Positions 13,353 to 21,026 of a stretch of DNA of 21,026 nt are shown here, in pieces. Source of the DNA: JALXDT01 sp964634755 (lineage in GTDB: Bacteria; Acidobacteriota; Aminicenantia; JAMOAD01); the NCBI GenBank assembly GCA_964634755.1, contig CAZWJH010000039.1:1-21026 (forward strand), given 5' to 3'. The notes under the pieces are model-generated. The model searched no databases, was not told where the DNA came from, and saw only the letters and a program-made list of their open reading frames with translations. The translations under genes and the position numbers were made by a program. Numbering within the stretch: position 1 is the first letter of the stretch; each line of letters opens with the position of its first letter.

Positions 13353-14914
13353 AGTATAATTACAAAACAGAAATAAACGCGGCAGGAAGAGAAGTTTTGG
13401 TTGAAATTAACGGAGAAAAACACATTCCTTTCAAAGGGGTTAATAAACATAAACCAACAGGAAAAAAAGCAGCTCCACCTATAAGATCCTGTATTGATTA
13501 TCCTTGGGATGGGGATAAAAGATTAGAAAGTATAAAGGAAGCCCTTAAAAAGGTCGGGATAAAAGATGGAATGACCATTTCCACACATCACCATCTTAGA
13601 AATGGTGATTATGTTGCAAATATGGTTTTTGATGCGGCAGCTGAGTTGGGTGTTAAGAATCTCAGATGGTTTCCGAGTGCATCATTTCCCATTCACGCTC
13701 CAATAATAAAACATCTTGAAAGTGGTGTCATACATCACATAGAAGGAAGTATGAATGGCCCATTGGGAGATTTTGCTTCAAGAGGAAAGATGAAAGGCAC
13801 TGCAATTTTGAGGTCACACGGTGGAAGGTATCAGGCTGTACAGGATGGAGAGGTTCACATTGATATAGCTGTTATTTCAGCTCCATGTGCTGATCCTTTC
13901 GGTAATGCGAACGGACTTTACGGTCCTGCCGCCTGCGGGCTTTTGGGCTTTGCACTTGCGGATTCTCAGTATGCAGATTATGTCATTGTCGTAACAGACA
14001 ATTTAGTGCCATTTCCCTGCATTCCTTGGCAGATTCAGGGTAATTATGTTGACTATGTGGTTGAGGTGGAATCAATAGGAGATCCTTCAAAAATAGTTTC
14101 AGGGACTACTCAGCTTACAAGAAGCCCTGATAGGCTTTTGATTGCTGAGATGGCAGCACAATTTGCCCTTGAAGCAGGCATTGTTAAAGACGGATTTTCA
14201 TTTCAAGCAGGGGCAGGAGGAACTTCCCTTGCATTTGCGGTGTTTTTAAGGAATATAATGAAAAAGAATAATGTAAAGGCAAGATTTGTAAGAGGAGGCT
14301 CAACAAGATATTTAACACAATTATTGGAAGAAGGACTTACTGACTACATTCTTGATGGTCAAACTTTTGACCTTGAAGGTGTAAGATCAATGAGAGAAAA
14401 CCCGAATCATCAGGATACCAGTCCCTTTACAAGCTACAATTTCCATGGAAAGGGAAACTTTGCTTCAATGGTTGATGTTGTTGTTTTGGGAGCAACAGAA
14501 GTTGATGTGAATTTTAATGCCAATGTCGTAACCCACTCTGACGGAAGACTTTTACACGGAATAGGTGGCTGGCAGAATTGCCTTTATGGAAAAACAGTCA
14601 TTTTGCCAATCCCTCTTTTCAGGGACAGAATACCTGTTATAGTTGATGAGGTAACAACTCTCGTAGGCCCAGGTGAACTTATAGATGTGATTGTTACCGA
14701 AAGAGGAATAGCAATTAATCCGAGAAGAAAGGATCTTATAAATGCAGTAAAAGGGACAAATCTTCCGATAAGAAGTATCGAGGAGCTTAAAAAGGAAGCT
14801 GAAAAAATTTGCGGAGGAAAACCTAAAAAACCTAAATTGGGAGAAAAAATAATTGCAGCAATAAAGTGGGTTGACGGAACTATTATTGATGTTGTAAGAC
14901 AGGTTCTTGATTGA
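13349..14914 (+). CDS. citF: Citrate lyase alpha subunit (citrate:acetyl-ACP transferase)
   Basis: A 521-residue CitF. It exchanges acetate on the acyl carrier domain for citrate, forming citryl-ACP for the CitE domain. Diagnostic stretches run in order: the N-terminal RSCIDYPWDGDKRLESIKEAL, TISTHHHLRNGDYV, IEGSMNGPLGDFASRGKM, RSHGGRYQAV and FQAGAGGTSLAFAVFL. They continue with FVRGGSTRYLTQLLEEG, LDGQTFDLEGVRSMRENPNHQ, DVNFNANVVTHSDGRLLHGIGG and VTERGIAINPRRKDL near the C-terminus. Length is close to the usual 505-515. Its ATG overlaps the citDE stop (ATGA), so the two are translationally coupled. Ligase (citC) and prosthetic-group genes (citX, citG) are absent from the window and must be elsewhere if the enzyme is active. 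No citrate transporter is adjacent. Confidence 0.95.
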   Translation: MKYNYKTEINAAGREVLVEINGEKHIPFKGVNKHKPTGKKAAPPIRSCIDYPWDGDKRLESIKEALKKVGIKDGMTISTHHHLRNGDYVANMVFDAAAELGVKNLRWFPSASFPIHAPIIKHLESGVIHHIEGSMNGPLGDFASRGKMKGTAILRSHGGRYQAVQDGEVHIDIAVISAPCADPFGNANGLYGPAACGLLGFALADSQYADYVIVVTDNLVPFPCIPWQIQGNYVDYVVEVESIGDPSKIVSGTTQLTRSPDRLLIAEMAAQFALEAGIVKDGFSFQAGAGGTSLAFAVFLRNIMKKNNVKARFVRGGSTRYLTQLLEEGLTDYILDGQTFDLEGVRSMRENPNHQDTSPFTSYNFHGKGNFASMVDVVVLGATEVDVNFNANVVTHSDGRLLHGIGGWQNCLYGKTVILPIPLFRDRIPVIVDEVTTLVGPGELIDVIVTERGIAINPRRKDLINAVKGTNLPIRSIEELKKEAEKICGGKPKKPKLGEKIIAAIKWVDGTIIDVVRQVLD

Positions 14915-14941
14915 TAAAAAAAGCTAAAACACACCTTTTTT

Positions 14942-16624
14942 TTGAAAAATAAAAAGTTACTAATTATTTTATTTTTAATCACACTCAATTTTACTTTTAA
15001 TTTTAAGGCACTAAAATATAAATTTCTTTCGGACGATTACCCCCTAATAGTGAATAATGAAAGGATAAGAAATTTTGACAGTTTTTTAAAATCCGCAACA
15101 AGGCAATTTTTTACTACTACTGAGCATCCTTATCTTCACTACTGGAGGCCGGTGATACTTTTTTCATATTACCTTGATTACAAAATATGGAAATTGAATC
15201 CGGGCGGCTATCATTTCACAAATATTCTAATACATACTTTCAATGTCATTTTGCTTTTTCTAATTCTGGATATTTTAACCAATAATCTGATTTTTTCTTT
15301 CTCTTCCTCATTTATATTTTCAATTTTACCTGCTCATGTGGAAAGTATATTCTGGATATCAGGAAGGACAGACCTCATAGCAACTCTCTTTATTCTTTTA
15401 ACAACTCTGTTTTTAATAAAATTTTTCAAAGCAAGAAGACATACTTTTTTTACCTTATCTCTTTTATCTTTTACTCTTTCTCTGCTTTCAAAGGAAGTTG
15501 CAGCAATAGTGCCGTTTATTCTGCTCTTTTACTTGATTATTAAAAGAATAGAAAAAATCCAAATCCTCAAATATTCCATTCATTTTTTTTTAATTGAAGC
15601 AATTTACATATTTTTTCACTTCAAATTTTCCCATGCTAATAGTGTTCTTAAAAGACTCTCACTTAAAGATATTCCCGATACAATAAAAGCACTTGGAATT
15701 TACTTTAAAATAATGTTTTTTCCTGTCTTTAAAACATTTTATATTTCGATGAAAGAATTTGATAGTACAAAATTTGAGTATTATCTTTTAGCTATATTGT
15801 TTTTTATATTAATTCTCTTTATCTATAAATACAAAAATACGCTTAAATTCAGTTTTTACCCCATCCCTGCCCTGTTCTTTCTTCTTCCTGTGATTAATCC
15901 CAATATTTTACCTTCCTACCCTTCAATTTCAATGAGGTTTGCTTACGGTTCAAGTGTTTTTGCTTCAATTTTAATGGGAGAACTTTTCACAAAATCTTTA
16001 AAATTCAAAAACAAAGCAATTGTTTATACAATAACTCTCGTATTAATATTTTTTTACTCTTATCAATATTTAAAGTTTCAAAAGCCTTTCAAATCAAACA
16101 AAATTTATCTAAAAACATTAACCAAAGCTTACCCGAATGAAGGTAGTTTAAAACTTAGATTGGCTTACATAAAAGCGAGAAAAGGCAAATTCAAAGATGC
16201 CTTAATCTTAACAGAAGAAGCTATCAAATTAAATAACACTAACAAACGCTTATATCTAAAAGAGGATGCTTCCCTTTTTAAAGCCAATTTATTATTGATT
16301 TTAAATAAAAGAGAAGAAGCTCGAAAAATTGCATCCCAAATCTACAAAAATACTAAGCATAATAAATCAAAATACTATGCTTTTCTACTCCTCTCAAAAT
16401 ATTATGAAAAGAAAAGAGATTGGAAAAAAGCAATTGAATACCTTTTAAAAGCAAAAAAAATCTCTGAAAATGCTGATCTTCTTTTCAGATTATCATTGGT
16501 TTATTATTATGCCGGAGATTATATCAATTCTTTACATTATCTTGAAAAGGCTAAAAATTTAGATTCCAATTTAAAATATTATTATAAATTAAAAAATCTA
16601 ATTCTCCAAAAGATAAAAAAATAA
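14942..16624 (+). CDS. TMTC-like GT-C membrane glycosyltransferase with C-terminal TPRs
   Basis: A 560-residue multi-spanning protein. After the first membrane helix (1-22) comes a loop with FLSDDYPLIVNNERIRN (the GT-C Asp-Asp at 31-32), HYWRPVILFSYYLDYKIWKLNPGGYHFTN (66-94) and PAHVESIFWISGRTDLIATLF (130-150). All three are hallmarks of the TMTC/PMT-like O-mannosyltransferase group, which uses lipid-linked sugar on the outer face of the membrane. About ten hydrophobic segments follow to residue 375. Residues about 395-555 form TPR-like helix pairs (KLRLAYIKARKGKFKDALILTEEAIKL, DWKKAIEYLLKAKK, VYYYAGDYINSLHYLEKAK). The start is TTG at 14942, the only start codon in the open frame, and no Shine-Dalgarno is visible. 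Protein O-glycosylation is likely; sugar and target are unknown. Confidence 0.78.
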   Translation: MKNKKLLIILFLITLNFTFNFKALKYKFLSDDYPLIVNNERIRNFDSFLKSATRQFFTTTEHPYLHYWRPVILFSYYLDYKIWKLNPGGYHFTNILIHTFNVILLFLILDILTNNLIFSFSSSFIFSILPAHVESIFWISGRTDLIATLFILLTTLFLIKFFKARRHTFFTLSLLSFTLSLLSKEVAAIVPFILLFYLIIKRIEKIQILKYSIHFFLIEAIYIFFHFKFSHANSVLKRLSLKDIPDTIKALGIYFKIMFFPVFKTFYISMKEFDSTKFEYYLLAILFFILILFIYKYKNTLKFSFYPIPALFFLLPVINPNILPSYPSISMRFAYGSSVFASILMGELFTKSLKFKNKAIVYTITLVLIFFYSYQYLKFQKPFKSNKIYLKTLTKAYPNEGSLKLRLAYIKARKGKFKDALILTEEAIKLNNTNKRLYLKEDASLFKANLLLILNKREEARKIASQIYKNTKHNKSKYYAFLLLSKYYEKKRDWKKAIEYLLKAKKISENADLLFRLSLVYYYAGDYINSLHYLEKAKNLDSNLKYYYKLKNLILQKIKK

Positions 16625-16673
16625 TAAATGCCTAAATTCAAAAACATACCTATTTCTGATATTATAAGATACG

Positions 16674-18716
16674 ATGAGCTTTATAGGAAACTTAAGAGAA
16701 TATCTTAACCCTCAACAGCTTGAGGCTGTTCTTGATATAGAAAATCCTCTATTGGTTATCGCAGGGGCAGGCTCCGGTAAGACTCGTGTGATAGAATTTA
16801 AGACAATTTATTTGCTTGAAAAGGGATATTCACCTGAAAACATTTTACTTTTAACCTTTACAAGAAAAGCAGCCCGAGAGATGCTATCAAGAGCATCATC
16901 CCATAATAGCTCAATAAAAAAGGTTGAAGGGGGAACTTTTCACTCTTTTGCGAACAGGGTTTTGAAAAGATACGGAAGCTTAATTGGTTTGAATTCATCT
17001 TTCACAATTATAGATCAACCGGATCAGGAAACAGTAATAGGAATAATAATTGAGAAATTAAAACTCAAAGATAAAAAGGAAAGGTTTCCCAAGAAAAAAA
17101 CAATACAGGAGATAATATCCAATGCAACAAACCGAAGAATCCCAATAGAGCAAAAACTCAGGGAGGATTATCCTCAATTTTTACATCTTAAAGATGAAAT
17201 TAATTCCATAAGAAGAGAATACCTTGTTTATAAAAGCGAGCATAATCTACTTGATTATGATGATCTCCTTGAATTTCTTATTTTTTTACTCAAGAAAGAG
17301 GAGAAAGTAAAAAAGCTTTTATCTGAAAGATACAGATACATTATGGTGGATGAGTATCAGGACACAAACCTTGCTCAAGCTGAAATAATAAAACTTCTTG
17401 CAGAAGAGCATGAAAAAATAATGGTGGTTGGTGATGATGCGCAGAGTATCTATAGATTTAGAGGAGCTAATCATGAGAATATAATGAATTTTCCAAAAAT
17501 ATTCAAAAATACAAAAGTTGTAAAATTGGAGTATAATTACCGCTCAACTCAGGAGATTTTAAACCTTTCCAATAAAATAATGAAAACATTAGGGGAAAAA
17601 TTTGAAAAAACCCTTGTTTCAGCGGAAAAAAGAAGCGGTGATATCCCCGAGCTTCTCTTTTTCAGAAATTATGATGAAGAGGACACCTATATAGCAGATC
17701 ACATTTTAGAATTATGGAAGGAGGGTGAAAAGCTCTCTCAAATAGCAGTTTTATTTAGAGCAAGTTATCTTTCATTCGGCCTTCAAATGGAGCTTGATAG
17801 AAGAAAAATACCGTACGAGATTTACGGCGGTTTAAAGTACTACCAACTTGCCCACATAAAGGATATTCTCTCTTACCTCAGAGTAATGCATAATATCAAG
17901 GATGGAATCTCTTGGAATAGGCTTCTTGAGCTTGAAATAGGTATAGGAGAAAAAATTTCATCTTTAATAACTTTAAATATTGTGAAAATGAACTCAATTT
18001 CTGAAATTGCCATATACTTTAAAAAAGGGTGGAAGGAAAAGAGAGCTGACCTCTCACTTAAAGCACTCGGAGAACTTTTTTCAGAAGCTGAAAAACTCAA
18101 GGACAAGTCTCCCGATAATCTTATAACATTCTTTTTCGAAAAAAGATATTATAATCATATGAAATTCAAGTATGATGATTACCCTAAAAGGGAAAAAGAT
18201 ATTGAGGTTTTATCATCAATAGCAAGAAAATATGGAAGCTTATCAGATTTTCTTGCGGACATAACAATAAATGAACAGCCTCTCATCGGAAGTGAAGAGG
18301 GAGATAAGGAAATCAAGGATGATAAGGTCATTCTTTCAACAATTCATTCTGCAAAAGGTCTTGAATGGAAGCATGTGATAATAAAGGGCCTTGTTGATGG
18401 TATTCTACCATCTTCCTATGCATTTGCGGATAAAGAGGCTATTGAAGAGGAAAAAAGACTGTTCTATGTTGCGGTAACACGAGCTAAAGACAAACTAACT
18501 TTAACCGCAAGCAGTGACCTTAATAAAAACCTAATAAATAATCTCTCTCCATTCCTTACAAAGGATATTCTCGAATATCTTGAAAAGCGGGCAATAGTAA
18601 TCACAACAGGGAGTGAGTTTTTAAGCGAAAAGGTACAGGGGCCTGCGGATGCTGAAATATTTTTTAACTCTGCCAAAAAAAATCTTCACTTATCTATTTA
18701 CGATTTCCTCAATTAG
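16674..18716 (+). CDS. UvrD/PcrA-family superfamily 1A DNA helicase
   Basis: A 680-residue 3'-5' DNA helicase. The Q motif LNPQQLEAV is at 11-19, Walker A GAGSGKT at 31-37, TFTRKAAREM (Ia) at 61-70 and Walker B VDEYQDTN at 225-232. Motif III VVGDDAQSIYRFRGA is at 251-265 and YNYRSTQEIL (IV) at 287-296. STIHSAKGLEWKHVII (V) and EEEKRLFYVAVTRAKDKL (VI) follow near 560 and 605. All ATPase motifs are intact and length is near that of PcrA/Rep (about 670-730). It probably serves in DNA repair or replication restart; which of UvrD, PcrA or Rep it corresponds to cannot be decided. The ATG at 16674 has no clear Shine-Dalgarno and lies 49 nt after the glycosyltransferase stop. The 3' end overlaps the convergent lipoprotein gene by 8 bp. 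Confidence 0.93.
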   Translation: MSFIGNLREYLNPQQLEAVLDIENPLLVIAGAGSGKTRVIEFKTIYLLEKGYSPENILLLTFTRKAAREMLSRASSHNSSIKKVEGGTFHSFANRVLKRYGSLIGLNSSFTIIDQPDQETVIGIIIEKLKLKDKKERFPKKKTIQEIISNATNRRIPIEQKLREDYPQFLHLKDEINSIRREYLVYKSEHNLLDYDDLLEFLIFLLKKEEKVKKLLSERYRYIMVDEYQDTNLAQAEIIKLLAEEHEKIMVVGDDAQSIYRFRGANHENIMNFPKIFKNTKVVKLEYNYRSTQEILNLSNKIMKTLGEKFEKTLVSAEKRSGDIPELLFFRNYDEEDTYIADHILELWKEGEKLSQIAVLFRASYLSFGLQMELDRRKIPYEIYGGLKYYQLAHIKDILSYLRVMHNIKDGISWNRLLELEIGIGEKISSLITLNIVKMNSISEIAIYFKKGWKEKRADLSLKALGELFSEAEKLKDKSPDNLITFFFEKRYYNHMKFKYDDYPKREKDIEVLSSIARKYGSLSDFLADITINEQPLIGSEEGDKEIKDDKVILSTIHSAKGLEWKHVIIKGLVDGILPSSYAFADKEAIEEEKRLFYVAVTRAKDKLTLTASSDLNKNLINNLSPFLTKDILEYLEKRAIVITTGSEFLSEKVQGPADAEIFFNSAKKNLHLSIYDFLN

Positions 18717-19290
18717 AGTTAAAATCTAAAATCCTTTTCAATTTCAAAATTTCCTCTTTATTAAAGCTTTCAAAAATTTTACCTTTGCTTATAATATCCA
18801 AGATTTTTGAGGGGTTTGATTTTAAAAGCACCAAATCTCTTTTAATTTCTCCTTTTAAAATTCCCTTCTTAATTGCATGTTTGAAAAAGTCATCATTCGG
18901 CTGAAAAATATTAATACTATTTTTTCCTTTCTTTATCAAAAACCATAAAAATACTTTACTATTATTATCATCACTATCATCTTCAAAATATTTTTTCTGA
19001 ATGTTTGCTAAGTAATAATTCTTATACTGAGTAAGAAAAATCTTTATGCTTTTTGATTCAAGTTTATTATTCTCAGTAGAGACAACAAGTAGTTTAATAA
19101 CACTATTTTCCATAACTTTAATAAAATAAAAATTTTCAGTATGCTTTCTTTCCACCCACAACCCATCCCATTCCAAAGGCTCAAGATTTACTTTTTCACC
19201 AATTGGTTTCTTACTACCGACAAATGAGCAATTTATTATAAAGGATAAAGAAATGATAACTACCGCAAAAAACAGTGCTCTAAACTTCAT
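18709..19290 (-). CDS. Small lipoprotein of unknown function
   Basis: A 193-residue protein with a lipoprotein-like signal MKFRALFFAVVIISLSFIINC; cysteine 21 follows I-I-N, an imperfect but usable lipobox. The remainder contains WDGLWVERKHTENFYFIKVMENSVIKLLVV. It continues with a beta pair around KIFLTQYKNYYLANIQKKYFEDD and VFLWFLIKKGKNSINIFQPNDDFFKHAIKKG, and a Lys-rich helical tail. The arrangement 'lxGxWvx..' then hydrophobic strands and 'F.p....f......g.i.G' recalls small barrel lipoproteins that bind or sense ligands, but I recognise no family. It begins 3 nt after the stop of the GH20-cyclophilin gene and is probably co-transcribed with it. Its Shine-Dalgarno (GAGTAAATT) is weak. Confidence 0.75.
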   Translation of the reverse strand: MKFRALFFAVVIISLSFIINCSFVGSKKPIGEKVNLEPLEWDGLWVERKHTENFYFIKVMENSVIKLLVVSTENNKLESKSIKIFLTQYKNYYLANIQKKYFEDDSDDNNSKVFLWFLIKKGKNSINIFQPNDDFFKHAIKKGILKGEIKRDLVLLKSNPSKILDIISKGKIFESFNKEEILKLKRILDFNSN

Positions 19291-19293
19291 AAT

Positions 19294-21026
19294 TTACTCA
19301 TATCTTTCAAAAAAATGTCCAAAGTTCCCTTTTATCAAGTATGTCTTCTTTATTACAACGGGTTTTATAGGAGTATGAAATGCAATTTTTTTGTCTTCTC
19401 CCAAAAATTGTTTTTTAGCCTCAACATTGCCTATTTTTTCAAGAACATCATATCCTTCAACAAGCTGTCCGAATACAGTGTATTTACCATCAAGGTGGGG
19501 TCTTGGCACAAGGCAGATGTAAAACTCTGTGGAGCCACTGTCAGGATCTTTATCCCTTGCCATTCCGACAGTCCCCACAAGATGAGGATGTTTGTTAAAT
19601 TCAGCCTTTACTGTTTTGTAATTTGTTCCCTCTTTGTCTCCGGCTTGAATCACATGCCCTTTTACAACTCTGTAAAAAGTTTTCCCATTATAAAAATCCG
19701 ATTTTATAAGCTCTTTAAACTGAGCAACATGTAATGGAGCCTCTTTTTCATAAAATTTTATTATCATTTTACCCATATTGGTTTCCAATACTCCAAGCTC
19801 TTTGTCTTTTTCATTGTAAAAGGCAAGATTTTTAAGGGCAGGATATATGGCTATTCTCATCTCTGCGACAACATCCTTTGCCTTTGTAAAAAGAGTATCC
19901 CTTTTCATGTCAAGGTCAGGAGTAAACTCTTTCCCCTCTTTTTCATATTCAAGGGATAAAAGTACCATCTTTGAAAGATTTATAATATTATCAGCCAAAG
20001 GTATTATCTCTTTAAGAGCAGGTTTTTTCTTAGCTGATTTTTTAATTTTTTCGGAAATATTAATGTATTGGTTTAATTTTTCAATAATTCTTCCTAAAAG
20101 ATTTTGATCCCCGCTTTTAATGAAATCTTTAACTAAAAACTTAAATTCCACAGCCTCCTTCGGGTCAGGTACCGCAGCATCCACTGTTCTTGTTAAAGGA
20201 TAGAAAATAGTATACTTTGTGTACCAATGCCTTTTGTAAACCATTATGGGTTCAACCATACCTAAAAACTCCCTTATCAAATTTACCTCCTCCGAATCAA
20301 CCAAATTCCTCATTAAAGCATTTTGATTTTTAATGTGGCAGGAACCTACCCTTTCAAGCATCGGAGAAACTTTCCACAATCTTTCGTACATAAATTTTAA
20401 ATCTTTTAATTTTTGCGAGGACCATAATCTTTCGGCAATAGCTGCTGCCCTCGGCCATATTCTTGAATCAACAATTCTTTTGTTTACAAGTTCAGCCCAC
20501 ATTGTTGCTTCTCCGCCCAAAATTTTTGCTTTCTCCTCATCTGACAAACCAGAATCTTCGGGAATTGGGTCATTTGTATAATGATAAGAGGTTGGCTGAA
20601 GTAAATCTATGTAATAGCCATTTGAAAGAATAGTAAAATATCCCTCTTTTGCACCTTTGAATAAGGCTTTTTTACCTCTCCACGAATGAATTACAACATC
20701 CTTTGGGAGGCCGGGACCATAAATCTCATCCCAACCTATCATCTTTTTGTGATACTTCTTTAATACTTTGAGAATCTTCCTGTTAAAATAAACCTGAAGC
20801 TCTTCAAGCGTCTTTATTTTATGCTTTTTCATAAATTTCCGAATTCTTTTGCTCTTTTTCCATTGAACTCCATTTACTTCATCTCCCCCAATATGAATGT
20901 ATTCATCCGGAAAAAGCTTACTCATCTCTTTAAAGAATTTTTTTAAGAATTTGTAAACCTTTTTGTTTGAAGGGTCCAGAACAGGATTAAAAATCCCGTA
21001 ATCCCTTCTCATCTTATAATCTTCAG
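19294..21026 (-). CDS. GH20 beta-N-acetylhexosaminidase fused to a cyclophilin-type prolyl isomerase (5' end outside window)
   Basis: The frame stays open to the right edge: in-frame codons E-D-Y-K precede the first internal Met at 21012, so the true start is beyond the window. Numbering from that Met, residues 1-225 are the C-terminal half of the GH20 barrel: YGIFNPVLDPSNKKVY, FPDEYIHIGGDEVNGVQW with the catalytic Asp44-Glu45, IGWDEI, HSWRG, YYIDLLQ and GGEATMWAELV. Residues 226-405 are a helical linker. Residues about 407-555 are a cyclophilin domain: TNMGKMIIKFYEKEAPLHVAQF, YNGKTFYRVVKGHVIQAGD (R448, Q456), GMARDKDPDSGSTEFYICL and LDGKYTVFGQLVEGYDVLEKI. GH20 removes terminal GlcNAc/GalNAc from glycans; cyclophilins isomerise Xaa-Pro bonds. 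A signal peptide would lie outside the window. Confidence 0.9.
   Translation of the reverse strand, partial: EDYKMRRDYGIFNPVLDPSNKKVYKFLKKFFKEMSKLFPDEYIHIGGDEVNGVQWKKSKRIRKFMKKHKIKTLEELQVYFNRKILKVLKKYHKKMIGWDEIYGPGLPKDVVIHSWRGKKALFKGAKEGYFTILSNGYYIDLLQPTSYHYTNDPIPEDSGLSDEEKAKILGGEATMWAELVNKRIVDSRIWPRAAAIAERLWSSQKLKDLKFMYERLWKVSPMLERVGSCHIKNQNALMRNLVDSEEVNLIREFLGMVEPIMVYKRHWYTKYTIFYPLTRTVDAAVPDPKEAVEFKFLVKDFIKSGDQNLLGRIIEKLNQYINISEKIKKSAKKKPALKEIIPLADNIINLSKMVLLSLEYEKEGKEFTPDLDMKRDTLFTKAKDVVAEMRIAIYPALKNLAFYNEKDKELGVLETNMGKMIIKFYEKEAPLHVAQFKELIKSDFYNGKTFYRVVKGHVIQAGDKEGTNYKTVKAEFNKHPHLVGTVGMARDKDPDSGSTEFYICLVPRPHLDGKYTVFGQLVEGYDVLEKIGNVEAKKQFLGEDKKIAFHTPIKPVVIKKTYLIKGNFGHFFERYE

Noticed and set aside
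14915..14943. A-run and U-run after citF as a terminator
   Set aside because: The possible stem is seven pairs, six of them A-U, with an 11-nt loop; too weak to call, and the next gene starts inside the U-run.
16628..16708. A 26-codon frame (MPKFKNIPISDIIRYDELYR...) overlapping the helicase start in another frame
   Set aside because: It has no Shine-Dalgarno and ends inside the helicase gene. The helicase N-terminus from 16674 looks complete, so a frameshifted N-terminus is unlikely. It could be a coupling upstream frame but cannot be supported.

Overview
The window is AT-rich (by eye about one third G+C) and densely coded. It looks like the chromosome of a bacterium with an outer membrane that lives at least partly anaerobically. 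The signs are lipoprotein signal peptides, exported peptidases, a pseudopilin set, citrate lyase subunits, strong GGAGG ribosome binding sites and sigma-70-type promoters with 17-bp spacers. I see no rRNA, tRNA, CRISPR array, insertion sequence or phage gene. I cannot name the phylum; the mix of a carboxypeptidase-Q-like M28 peptidase, an S9 peptidase, GH20 and a TMTC-type glycosyltransferase would suit an uncultured protein- and glycan-degrading lineage.

Left part (1-3493, all minus strand): the N-terminal part of a YhcG/DUF1016-type PDDEXK nuclease cut by the window edge, then a compact operon read right to left. That operon holds four prepilin-like proteins (GspI/PilV-like, GspJ/PilW-like, GspK/PilX-like, GspH/FimT-like) and a small four-helix-bundle protein. 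A 357-bp divergent control region (3494-3850) separates it from a comEA-like exported DNA-binding protein. The control region holds three similar inverted repeats and two candidate promoters facing comEA, one of sigma-54 type. Pseudopilins facing a ComEA-like protein suggest a DNA-uptake or type IV pilus context.

Middle part (4186-12039): a bidirectional terminator, a small membrane protein and trmO (tRNA modification) on the minus strand, then an exported M28 peptidase, a lipoprotein, L-threonine aldolase, a secreted S9 peptidase with a charged coiled-coil insertion, and an SDR oxidoreductase. Together these suggest peptide and amino-acid use. Candidate promoters can be placed before trmO, the M28 gene, the lipoprotein, ltaE, the S9 gene and citDE.

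Right part (12072-21026): a citrate lyase operon in which the acyl carrier protein (CitD) and the beta subunit (CitE) are one polypeptide, followed by citF. No citC, citX or citG is in view. Next come a TMTC-like membrane glycosyltransferase with TPRs and a UvrD/PcrA-type helicase, both without a clear Shine-Dalgarno. Last, on the minus strand, is a GH20 beta-N-acetylhexosaminidase fused in frame to a cyclophilin-type prolyl isomerase, followed by a lipoprotein gene.

The most unusual items are the GH20-cyclophilin fusion, the CitD-CitE fusion and the repeat array in the pilin/comEA control region. No wholly new defence or mobile system is evident.
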